This document shows positions 1 through 5,172 of a stretch of DNA of 10,516 bases, piece after piece. This DNA comes from Clostridia bacterium. GTDB lineage: Bacteria; Bacillota_A; Clostridia; Christensenellales; CAG-138. Made by a program: the position numbers and the translations under genes. The stretch's first letter is position 1, and every line of letters begins with the position of its first letter. The stretch spans positions 1 to 10,516 of the forward strand of contig JAFZJT010000004.1 of NCBI GenBank assembly GCA_017553815.1. The letters run 5' to 3'. The notes under the pieces were generated by a model. The model saw only the letters and a program-made list of their open reading frames with translations. It was not told the DNA's origin and did no database searches.

Positions 1-351
1 GACTATCGGCTTTAAGTTCTGGTCGATATAGTATGCGCCGTAAAGAGTGAGGTTGATCCTTGAAACAACCGTATCTTCAAAATTAAGAAGAACGCGAATG
101 GTCGAAAAATCATCCTCGGGAGTGAATTTATTGGCTTTCTCGGGCAATGGCTGCCAGCTATCGTCGAAAGGAAGCTGCTCGGAGCGCTCGAAGTCGGGCG
201 CTTCATATACTGCTCGCGATTCATCCCGCTCCGTAGCCTGAAGAACCCTTTCGCCGTCAGCTGCAGCAGCAAGGGCGGGTGCGGTTAAGGTGCATAAAAC
301 AAAGGCGATAACAAGCAATGAACATAAAAGCGTCGATCGGGTTTTAATCAT
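1..351 (-). CDS. SpoIID/LytB-domain-like secreted protein, N-terminal part (runs off left edge)
   Basis: The reverse strand is open for 117 codons from an ATG at 351 to the window edge, with a purine-rich ribosome binding site (AGGGAGAGG) about 10 nt upstream. Residues 1-30 form a typical signal peptide: M-I-K-T-R, a long hydrophobic core, then an A-L-A-type cleavage site near residue 28. An acidic, proline-containing linker follows. From about residue 84 the sequence reads S-T-I-R-V-L-L, then I-N-L-T-L-Y-G-A-Y-Y-I. This resembles the start of the SpoIID/LytB domain, in which an I-R-V-L-L strand precedes a G-x-Y strand. SpoIID proteins are lytic transglycosylases that remodel peptidoglycan during engulfment, and others of the family act in wall turnover. 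The catalytic part lies outside the window, so the family call rests on the N-terminal strands and on the divergent sigG neighbour. It could be another exported wall protein. Confidence 0.6.
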   Translation of the reverse strand, partial: MIKTRSTLLCSLLVIAFVLCTLTAPALAAAADGERVLQATERDESRAVYEAPDFERSEQLPFDDSWQPLPEKANKFTPEDDFSTIRVLLNFEDTVVSRINLTLYGAYYIDQNLKPIV

Positions 352-399
352 GTTTATCCATCCTCTCCCTGGTAATGATTCATAGCGAAAATATACGAT

Positions 400-420
400 T
401 ACAAGGCAAGAATGCCTGTA
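400..420 (-). other. Short hairpin in the leader of the SpoIID/LytB-like gene
   Basis: The arms TACAAGGCA (400-408) and TGCCTGTA (413-420) pair except for one bulged base, around a 4-nt loop. It lies between the likely transcription start and the ribosome binding site of the minus-strand gene. No T-tract follows it in either direction, so it is not a standard terminator. It may affect mRNA stability or be fortuitous. Confidence 0.25.
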
Positions 421-446
421 TCCGATAAAGGCGCCGTGCTTTTTAC

Positions 447-475
447 AGTATACCACTTTTAAGCGGAATCCGCAA
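447..475 (-). promoter_or_regulatory. Sigma-A-like promoter for the SpoIID/LytB-like gene
   Basis: Read on the minus strand there is TTGCGG (475-470), a 17-nt spacer, and TATACT (452-447). Transcription would begin near 440, leaving an untranslated leader of about 90 nt before the ATG at 351. The leader contains a short hairpin at 400-420. A housekeeping-type promoter would be unusual for a strictly mother-cell gene, since spoIID of Bacillus subtilis uses sigma-E. I saw no good sigma-E match closer to the start codon. Confidence 0.5.
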
Positions 476-546
476 TCGTTTGAGCGCTGAACGGCAAAGA
501 AAAAGACGGCTTCAACAATAACAGACATTAACTTTTAAGAAACGCC

Positions 547-577
547 GAATACTTCTTTTGCCCAAATGCCATTACTA
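547..577 (+). promoter_or_regulatory. Possible sigma-G-type promoter upstream of sigG
   Basis: GAATA (547-551) is followed after 19 nt by ATTACTA (571-577). Compared with the known sigma-G pattern (TGAATA, about 17-18 nt, CATACTA) this is 5/6 in the -35 box and 5/7 in the -10 box, with a slightly long spacer. sigG is known to be autoregulated in Bacillus subtilis, which makes the site plausible. A weak sigma-A-like alternative (TTGCCC at 558-563, TAATAT at 579-584) overlaps it, so the assignment is tentative. Confidence 0.3.
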
Positions 578-636
578 ATAATATGTAGCCGATCCCGAGC
601 GGAAAACCCGCATTAGATCAGTCGGCAGGAGGTAAT

Positions 637-1410
637 ATGGCGTTGAATAAAGTGGTAATATGCGGCGTGGACACAAGCAGTCTTCCAAGGATCAACCATA
701 AGAAAAGCATGGAGCTTTTTGAAAGAATAAAGGCGGGCGACGAGGCCGCGAGGGATGAGTTCCTGACCGGGAATCTCAGACTCGTTTTGAGTGTTATTCA
801 ACGCTTCTCGGGCAGGGGAGAGCATCCCGACGATCTGTTTCAGGTGGGCTGCGTCGGTCTTATCAAGGCGCTCGATAATTTCGACACCTCGCATAACGTT
901 CGCTTCTCGACCTATGCCGTACCGATGATAATCGGCGAGATCAGGCGCTTTTTGAGGGATAACAGCAGCATAAGGGTCACAAGATCCATGCGCGACACAG
1001 CCTACCGAGCGCTCCAAGCTAAAGCAAGGCTTGTTGAAAAGAACGGCGTTGAGCCGAGGCTGTCCGAGATTGCGGGAGAGCTTGGAATACCCGAATCCGA
1101 GGTGGTGTTCGCGCTTGAAGCGATTACCGATCCGATCTCGCTGAATGAGCCGATCTTCAGCGACGACGGCGAAGCTGTATATATAGAGGATCAGGTTCGG
1201 GATGAAACCGCCGATGACGAGATATGGCTCAACGGCATCGCGATCTCGGACGGCATAAAAAGGCTGAATGAGAGGGAGCAAAGGATAATCAGGCTCCGAT
1301 TCTTCCTCGGAAGAACTCAGAATGAAGTGGCGGATCAGGTCGGAGTGAGCCAGGCGCAGGTATCACGCCTCGAAAAAGCAGCGCTCGCTAAAATGAGGAG
1401 GTATGTTTGA
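637..1410 (+). CDS. sigG: RNA polymerase sporulation sigma factor SigG
   Basis: This 257-residue protein is a sigma-70 group 3 factor that directs late forespore transcription during endospore formation. It opens with N-K-V-V-I-C-G-V-D-T-S-S-L-P, the N-terminal signature of sigma-G. Region 2 (about 40-110) holds G-N-L-R-L-V-L-S-V-I-Q-R-F, D-D-L-F-Q-V-G-C and F-S-T-Y-A-V-P-M-I-I-G-E-I-R-R. Region 3 (about 115-190) starts at R-V-T-R-S-M-R-D. Region 4 (about 207-255) has the helix-turn-helix T-Q-N-E-V-A-D-Q-V-G-V-S-Q-A-Q-V-S-R-L-E-K. The length is that of the family (260 in B. subtilis). The start is fixed by AGGAGGT at 627-633, unusually close to the ATG (3 nt), and by the conserved N-terminus. 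sigE and spoIIGA, the usual upstream partners, are absent here; a divergent SpoIID-like gene takes their place. No terminator is evident downstream. SigF is the only near alternative and fits the N-terminus less well. Confidence 0.97.
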   Translation: MALNKVVICGVDTSSLPRINHKKSMELFERIKAGDEAARDEFLTGNLRLVLSVIQRFSGRGEHPDDLFQVGCVGLIKALDNFDTSHNVRFSTYAVPMIIGEIRRFLRDNSSIRVTRSMRDTAYRALQAKARLVEKNGVEPRLSEIAGELGIPESEVVFALEAITDPISLNEPIFSDDGEAVYIEDQVRDETADDEIWLNGIAISDGIKRLNEREQRIIRLRFFLGRTQNEVADQVGVSQAQVSRLEKAALAKMRRYV

Positions 1411-1539
1411 GATTGATACTAATCCAAAATTTTATGAAGCGATTGTGGCATAAATATGGCAAAATTGTGCTGAAAATATTAATAGCATTGCCGAAAACAA
1501 CTATTTACGATAATTTTTAAAAAATATCGGGTATATATA
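1411..1539. other. AT-rich intergenic stretch between sigG and the BlaI-type unit
   Basis: No reading frame with a ribosome binding site was seen in this stretch. It has A/T runs and one imperfect stem, with GGCAA and TGCT facing AGCATTGCC (about 1457-1496), which needs a 5-nt bulge and lacks a T-tract. A sigG terminator is therefore not evident. Confidence 0.4.
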
Positions 1540-1568
1540 TTGCAATTTTATACGAATTAATGTATAAT
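1540..1568 (+). promoter_or_regulatory. Sigma-A promoter of the BlaI-type repressor gene
   Basis: TTGCAA (1540-1545), a 17-nt spacer and a perfect TATAAT (1563-1568) form a strong housekeeping promoter. Initiation is expected near 1575, giving a leader of roughly 35 nt before the ATG at 1609. Confidence 0.8.
1548..1567. promoter_or_regulatory. Palindromic candidate operator overlapping the -10 box
   Basis: TTATAC (1548-1553) and GTATAA (1562-1567) are perfect inverted 6-bp arms separated by 8 bp. The site lies in the spacer and the -10 element of the promoter for the BlaI-type gene. BlaI/MecI dimers bind dyads with TACA/TGTA half sites over their own promoters. The core here is TAC-N8-GTA, wider than the classical TAC-N4-GTA, so binding by this protein is inferred from position and symmetry only. 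Confidence 0.45.
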
Positions 1569-1608
1569 AATGGACGATAACTTTATAGCATAGGAGTTGG
1601 ACTACAAT

Positions 1609-1983
1609 ATGATCCTAAAAGATGTTTCATCGGCCGAACTTGAGATCATGAAGATCATCTGGACGGCAGGAAAGCCCGTCATTATCACCGATATATGGCG
1701 TGAGATCGAAGGGCACGACTGGACCTATCAGACCGTGCAGACCTTTGTAAACCGCTTGAATGCTAAGGGCTATATCAAAATAGTCGGCAAACAGGTGCGC
1801 AGCTACCTCTATCTCCCCACTGTTACCCGCGCTGAATACATCGTTCAGTCCCGCGGAGAGCTCATCGACGGCGGTGAAGGCGCAAGCATTTCCGACGTCA
1901 TCTCCATCATGTTCAGGCAGGGCTTCTGCTCCAAGGATGAGCTTGAGAAGCTTTCCGACACCATCGCTCAGCTTCTCAAATAA
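1609..1983 (+). CDS. BlaI/MecI/CopY-family transcriptional repressor
   Basis: This 124-residue protein is a winged helix-turn-helix repressor of the penicillinase-repressor family (Pfam Penicillinase_R). It shows the family pattern S-S-A-E-L-E-I-M-K-I-I-W near the N-terminus, then a recognition region with T-Y-Q-T-V-Q-T-F-V-N-R-L followed by K-G-Y-I. Next comes the wing (V-R-S-Y-L-Y-L-P), and a C-terminal helical part of about 45 residues for dimerisation. Length matches BlaI (about 125-130). I chose the ATG at 1609 because TAGGAG (1591-1596) lies upstream at a workable distance of 12 nt; a TTG at 1597 directly abuts that site and is unlikely. The gene has its own promoter, candidate operator and terminator, so it is a single-gene unit. 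The usual partner, a BlaR1/M56 membrane metalloprotease, is not adjacent, so the signal and targets are unknown. Confidence 0.9.
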   Translation: MILKDVSSAELEIMKIIWTAGKPVIITDIWREIEGHDWTYQTVQTFVNRLNAKGYIKIVGKQVRSYLYLPTVTRAEYIVQSRGELIDGGEGASISDVISIMFRQGFCSKDELEKLSDTIAQLLK

Positions 1984-1999
1984 TATCAATCAGCTTTTT

Positions 2000-2032
2000 A
2001 AAAACCGCGATCCGAAAGGTTTGCGGTTTTTT
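2000..2032 (+). terminator. Rho-independent terminator of the BlaI-type gene
   Basis: AAAAACCGC (2000-2008) pairs perfectly with GCGGTTTTT (2023-2031) around a 14-nt loop, and the stem runs into TTTTTT (2027-2032). It lies 17 nt past the stop codon of the repressor gene. The ISL3-type element starts immediately after it. Confidence 0.85.
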
Positions 2033-2059
2033 GGGCTCAATGTCAATAGTTGGGGTTGA
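2033..2059 (+). repeat. Left terminal inverted repeat of the ISL3-type element
   Basis: It starts GGGCTCAATG and ends TTGGGGTTGA (2050-2059). It is the imperfect inverse of 2470-2496. The outer end abuts the T-tract of the preceding terminator. Confidence 0.6.
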
Positions 2060-2077
2060 GCACATAGAAAGAGTTTT

Positions 2078-2109
2078 CGTAACCTGTGCCCCACGGGGCA
2101 CAGGTTACG
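2078..2109. repeat. Perfect palindrome with 15-bp arms
   Basis: CGTAACCTGTGCCCC (2078-2092) and GGGGCACAGGTTACG (2095-2109) are exact reverse complements around a 2-nt centre (AC). It sits inside the ISL3 remnant, directly after the codons K-R-N of the transposase C-terminal fragment. No T-tract follows on either strand, so it is not a standard terminator. Confidence 0.9.
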
Positions 2110-2144
2110 TTGCGTTTGAGGATCTTGATCTTGTTTTGCAGCCC
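2109..2144 (-). pseudogene. Fragment from the C-terminal region of the ISL3-family transposase
   Basis: Immediately after the TGA that ends the N-terminal fragment, and in the same frame, the minus strand encodes G-L-Q-N-K-I-K-I-L-K-R-N. This matches the conserved C-terminal motif of the ISL3 transposase DDE domain, typically E-G-x-N-N-K-I-K-x-L-K-R. Nearly all of the DDE catalytic domain between the two fragments is gone. Downstream the frame passes through the palindrome at 2078-2109. Confidence 0.6.
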
Positions 2145-2393
2145 TCAGTTTTCACATCTGTATCGCCGCTTTTTATCCTTCCAAATCAGTTGTTTTCCCT
2201 GTACATGACAATCCTTTACCCTCTGTTCTCGATAATCATGAACGGTGTCTGTTTCAACCCCGCAGCACGGACAACGTGTTGCCCTTCGTTCCATCGCGAC
2301 GTAAACGATCAATCGGTCGGGATGTACATCAATATTCTTGACCTCCATGTGTTCCATATCGAGCAGTTTTGTTGTATAATCTTTGTAGAGCAT
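2145..2393 (-). pseudogene. ISL3-family transposase, N-terminal fragment (82 residues)
   Basis: The open frame starts at an ATG at 2393 with a strong ribosome binding site (AGGAGGA at 2407-2401, 7 nt spacing) and stops at a TGA after 82 codons. Family transposases are about 400 residues. The fragment holds the ISL3 N-terminal zinc-binding region: C-P-C-C-G at residues 41-45, then V-H-D-Y-R, a basic stretch, V-Q-G-K and R-R-Y-R-C ending at Cys80. The second half of the zinc site, the helix-turn-helix and the DDE domain are missing. It cannot be an active transposase, although it could still be translated and bind DNA weakly. Its start codon lies in one arm of an 11-bp inverted repeat. Confidence 0.8.
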
Positions 2394-2460
2394 AAGTCTC
2401 TCCTCCTGTAGCTTTGTTTTGCAACTCTATTCTACATCATTTGGAAGATTTATGCTCTAC
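2385..2460 (-). promoter_or_regulatory. 11-bp inverted repeat that can pair over the transposase start codon
   Basis: GTAGAGCATAA (2385-2395) and TTATGCTCTAC (2450-2460) are perfect inverted copies 54 nt apart. In a minus-strand transcript the first-made copy (2460-2450) would pair with the copy that contains the ATG (2393-2391), with the ribosome binding site in the loop. IS10 and IS50 use such foldback structures to silence transposase mRNA that enters from outside the element. A role here is inferred from the geometry. Confidence 0.5.
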
Positions 2461-2469
2461 CTTTTTTCT

Positions 2470-2496
2470 TCAACCCCAATGTTTGGTATAGAATCC
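2470..2496 (-). repeat. Right terminal inverted repeat of the ISL3-type element
   Basis: Read on the minus strand it starts GGATTCTATA and ends TTGGGGTTGA (2479-2470). It is the imperfect partner of 2033-2059 and lies upstream of the transposase fragment. Confidence 0.6.
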
Positions 2497-2606
2497 TCCA
2501 CTCCACCCCACTCCTCTCTTGACGGCATCGGGGGTGGTTCCTCAGAAAGGTCTGAAGTGTAACCTATGTTTGACACCTGAACACTGCAAATTGAGCCGAT
2601 AAAATA
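2497..2606. other. Non-coding stretch between the ISL3 remnant and the zapA promoter
   Basis: No gene was seen here. It contains CCACCCC (2503-2509) facing GGGGTGG (2531-2537), a small perfect stem TCAGA-AAGG-TCTGA (2542-2555), and a segment with GTGT and ACAC halves (2557-2576). None has a T-tract. The segment could be debris of a second insertion, but this is not established. Confidence 0.3.
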
Positions 2607-2635
2607 TTGCCGTTTGGCGAATAATGCTGTATAAT
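2607..2635 (+). promoter_or_regulatory. Sigma-A promoter of the zapA - U32 - mutS2 operon
   Basis: TTGCCG (2607-2612), a 17-nt spacer and a perfect TATAAT (2630-2635) lie 54 nt upstream of the zapA start codon. Transcription should begin near 2642. The leader opens with a GATCGAT / ATCGATC dyad (2643-2662). No other strong promoter was seen before mutS2, which supports a single transcript. Confidence 0.75.
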
Positions 2636-2688
2636 TAAATTGGATCGATATAGCCGATCGATCAATACATTCGGAAAAGGTGTTTGTT

Positions 2689-2955
2689 ATGGAAAAAAGC
2701 CACGTTAATCTCAGCCTTGCCCGTCAGGATTTTCGTATTGTGTGCTCGGAAACTCCCGAATACATGAAATCGCTTGAGAATGCGGTGAACGCAAGGATCG
2801 AAAGTATAAGAAAAAAATACCCTAGCATGAGCACTATGCGCATAGTTTTGCTCGCCATGCTCGACATGGAGGATGATCTTTTCAAGGCGGGTCTTGAAGG
2901 CACGGAGCAGGACGAGCCCGCAGCGAATCCGCCTGATGAAGTGGACGATTTCTGA
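2689..2955 (+). CDS. zapA: Cell division protein ZapA
   Basis: This 88-residue protein is a ZapA-type FtsZ-associated factor. ZapA crosslinks FtsZ protofilaments and stabilises the Z ring in the cytoplasm at midcell. It has the expected build: an N-terminal beta part (V-N-L-S-L-A-R-Q-D-F-R-I-V) followed by E-T-P-E-Y-M-K-S-L. A long helix comes next with V-N-A-R-I-E-S-I-R-K-K-Y-P, then T-M-R-I-V-L-L-A-M-L-D-M-E-D-D-L-F, and an acidic, proline-containing tail. Length agrees with B. subtilis ZapA (about 85). The ATG at 2689 is preferred over an in-frame GTG at 2680 because GGAAAAGG (2673-2680) is then spaced 8 nt from the start. The place directly before a U32 peptidase gene and mutS2 is common in Clostridia and supports the call, since ZapA sequences diverge widely. 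Confidence 0.85.
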   Translation: MEKSHVNLSLARQDFRIVCSETPEYMKSLENAVNARIESIRKKYPSMSTMRIVLLAMLDMEDDLFKAGLEGTEQDEPAANPPDEVDDF

Positions 2956-3015
2956 TTGCCCGAGGCCTGTAAAAATCGGAATAGCTATCTGATACAACGG
3001 TATTAAATACGCACT

Positions 3016-5136
3016 ATGATGGAATTGCTTTCACCGGCCGGCAGCAGGGACAGTCTTGTTGCCGCGGTTCAAAACGGCGCCGATGCGGTCTATTTCGGCG
3101 GCAGTATACTCAACGCAAGGCGCTCTGCCGACAACTTCGCGGGAGAGTCGCTTGTTGAAGCGCTCGATTACTGCCATGAACGCGGGGTGAACGCCTATAT
3201 CACGCTGAACACGCTCGTTTTCGACAGGGAGCTTGGCGCCGCGCTCGATTTTGCGCATGAATTGTATCGCTTTGGCGCGGATGCGGTGCTTGTTCAGGAT
3301 CTCGGACTTGCCGCGCTCATTCGCCATGAGCTGCCCGAGCTCACCGTTCACGCGAGCACCCAGATGGGGATACACGACGAGGGCGGTCTTAAATACTGCG
3401 AGCGCATGGGCATAAATCGCGCCGTGCTTGCTCGCGAGGTCGATATTGAAGAGATAAAGCGCCTTTCGAGTTCCTCTTCCGTTGAAATTGAGACCTTTGC
3501 GCACGGAGCCTTGTGCATGAGCTTTTCGGGCAGCTGCTTATACTCCGCCTCTTCGGGCGAACGCAGCGGCAATCGCGGCACCTGCGCACAGCCCTGCAGG
3601 AAGGCGGCAAGCGTTTTCGGCGCTCCGAAACCGAGCGAGCTCTGCCTGTCACCAAACGATATTTGCATGATCGAGCATCTGCGCGAGCTCGAGAGCGCGG
3701 GGGTGTGCTGCGTTAAGCTCGAGGGAAGGATGAAGAAGCCCGAATACGTTGCCGCAGTCACAAGATGCTACCGCGCTGCGCTTGACGGCGCATCCAAGGC
3801 CGAGCTTGCTTCGATGAAGGCGGAGCTGTTCATGTTCTTCAACAGAGGCGCGTTCAGTACCGCTCATTTCTTCGGCGACAGCGTTAAAACTGGCGGTATA
3901 GGCTCGAGCAAGCCCGATCCGCAATCACTTGCCGAGGCAAAAAGGAGTCTTATTGGTGAAAACAGAAAAAGAAACATAAAAATGCATTTAAAGCTCGCTG
4001 TCGGCGAACCTGCCTGCCTTGTAGCATCCGTTGGCGAGCGCTCGATATCCGTATGCGGAGAAAGAGTGGAAACTGCGTCGCAGCCCCAGAGCGCGCAGAC
4101 ATACTCGGACAGGCTCAAAAAGCTCGGTGATACGCCGTTTGAGCTTGCCGATGAAAACTGTACCGTCGAAATGCTCGAAAACTGCTATATCTCCTCGGCT
4201 GCGCTCAATGCTCTTCGCCGCGAAGCCGCGGAGAAGCTTGCGGAAGGTTTTCATATTCGGCATGATACGCCTAAGGCTTCAAATTGTTTCGCCAAGCAGA
4301 ATATCGGATCTTGCGATGCTCTCATTGGCAGCGGAAAGCAGAGGATCATCTACTGCCTTGCCCGAAGCGCTTCCGAGGCAAAGCAGCTCTATGAGAGCGG
4401 CGCGGATATAGTCGCACTTGAGCCCTTGAGCTTTGAAGAAGCGGAGCTTTCGGATATATCAAATGCGAAAGCGAGCGGCAAAAAGCTCATTCTTGCGCTT
4501 CCGAATGTGCTTATAACGAAAGAACAGCGGGAGTTCATCAAAACTTTGCTTTCAAGCGGAGCTTTCGACGGCGCGGAGGCGAACAATATCGGTCAAACCG
4601 AGCTCATCAAGGATATGCCGCTTAAGATCGCAGGCATTGGCTTGAACGCTATAAACACCTTCACAATCAGCGAGCTTGCAAGGCTCGACTATGACTATAT
4701 CGTGCCTTCCGTCGAGCTTACTTCCGCTCAAATGCGTGATATATGCTCCGAATACGGTTCGAGGCTCATTATTTGGACGCACGGAAGGATCCCTTCGATG
4801 CAGCTTCTGCACTGCCCGGTGAAGGAGTACAAGGGCTGCCAATGCTGCAGCGGCGACGCGGGAAGGGTGACCGACGAAGCCGGGCGTGAATTCCCGCTTG
4901 TAAACATCAGGTTTCCCGATAAATGCCTTGTTCGGATGCTGAATTCAAACACTACCGATCTTGTGGATATCCTCGATAGGATGCCAAAATGCGCTGGATA
5001 CCGAATGAGCTTTAATGGTGAACCCGCGGCCGCTGCGATTGAAAGACTGAGAGCGCTCAAAGCCGCAATGCTCGGAGATCGTCCGACGCAGTATCCAAAC
5101 TCCACTCGCGGTCATTGGAACCGTAAGGTCGATTGA
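3016..5136 (+). CDS. U32-family peptidase-like protein with DUF3656-type extension (probable RNA hydroxylation factor)
   Basis: This 706-residue cytoplasmic protein belongs to family U32. An N-terminal TIM-barrel-like part (about 1-250) starts M-E-L-L-S-P-A-G and carries the U32 signature E-T-F-A-H-G-A-L-C-M-S-F-S-G-S-C (159-174), then R-G-T-C-A-Q-P-C-R and K-L-E-G-R-M-K-K-P-E-Y-V. The cysteines at 167, 174, 190 and 194 or 231/232 resemble those that bind an iron-sulfur cluster in UbiU/UbiV. A middle region (about 320-430) fits DUF3656, and a second degenerate barrel follows. The end T-R-G-H-W-N-R-K-V is typical, so the gene is complete. E. coli members RlhA and TrhP hydroxylate 23S rRNA C2501 and tRNA uridine-34; the DUF3656 architecture favours an RlhA-like role, but the substrate is inferred. 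Two ATGs are in tandem (3016, 3019) and neither has a recognisable ribosome binding site. The zapA stop is 60 nt upstream. Confidence 0.9.
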   Translation: MMELLSPAGSRDSLVAAVQNGADAVYFGGSILNARRSADNFAGESLVEALDYCHERGVNAYITLNTLVFDRELGAALDFAHELYRFGADAVLVQDLGLAALIRHELPELTVHASTQMGIHDEGGLKYCERMGINRAVLAREVDIEEIKRLSSSSSVEIETFAHGALCMSFSGSCLYSASSGERSGNRGTCAQPCRKAASVFGAPKPSELCLSPNDICMIEHLRELESAGVCCVKLEGRMKKPEYVAAVTRCYRAALDGASKAELASMKAELFMFFNRGAFSTAHFFGDSVKTGGIGSSKPDPQSLAEAKRSLIGENRKRNIKMHLKLAVGEPACLVASVGERSISVCGERVETASQPQSAQTYSDRLKKLGDTPFELADENCTVEMLENCYISSAALNALRREAAEKLAEGFHIRHDTPKASNCFAKQNIGSCDALIGSGKQRIIYCLARSASEAKQLYESGADIVALEPLSFEEAELSDISNAKASGKKLILALPNVLITKEQREFIKTLLSSGAFDGAEANNIGQTELIKDMPLKIAGIGLNAINTFTISELARLDYDYIVPSVELTSAQMRDICSEYGSRLIIWTHGRIPSMQLLHCPVKEYKGCQCCSGDAGRVTDEAGREFPLVNIRFPDKCLVRMLNSNTTDLVDILDRMPKCAGYRMSFNGEPAAAAIERLRALKAAMLGDRPTQYPNSTRGHWNRKVD

Positions 5137-5172
5137 CCTTCAACACTAAATTTTTAACAAGAGAAAATAGAA

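Larger units (their letters stand above)
2033..2496 (-). mobile_element. Internally deleted ISL3-family insertion sequence
   Basis: A 464-bp segment is bounded by imperfect inverted repeats of about 27 bp that both begin with GG (2033-2059 and 2470-2496). They align without gaps at 19 of 27 positions, and their innermost 10 bp (TTGGGGTTGA) are identical. Inside, on the minus strand, are a start-proximal fragment of an ISL3-type transposase and a short fragment from its C-terminal region. Intact ISL3 elements are usually about 1.2-1.5 kb, so roughly two thirds is missing. ISL3 elements normally make 8-bp target duplications. The flanks GGTTTTTT (2025-2032) and TCCACTCC (2497-2504) do not match, so the insertion is old, rearranged, or my ends are a few bases off. 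Confidence 0.7.

Noticed and set aside
374..399. Sigma-E promoter for the SpoIID-like gene (GTATATT and CATTACCA on the minus strand)
   Set aside because: The spacer is only about 12 nt and the -10 match is poor, while a much better TTGCGG-N17-TATACT promoter lies upstream.
613..1281. Open minus-strand frame of 222 codons opposite sigG
   Set aside because: It is antisense to an unmistakable sigma factor, has no ribosome binding site and resembles no family. It is a by-product of codon bias.
2078..2109. The long palindrome as a Rho-independent terminator
   Set aside because: Neither strand has a run of T after the stem.
2031..2411. Plus-strand frame of 126 codons across the ISL3 remnant
   Set aside because: It runs antisense through a recognisable transposase fragment and through a palindrome, with no ribosome binding site or protein-like pattern.
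2429..2434. TAGAAT on the minus strand as the -10 box of an internal transposase promoter
   Set aside because: No acceptable -35 hexamer was found 16-18 nt upstream, so it is not listed as a promoter, though it would fit the foldback model.
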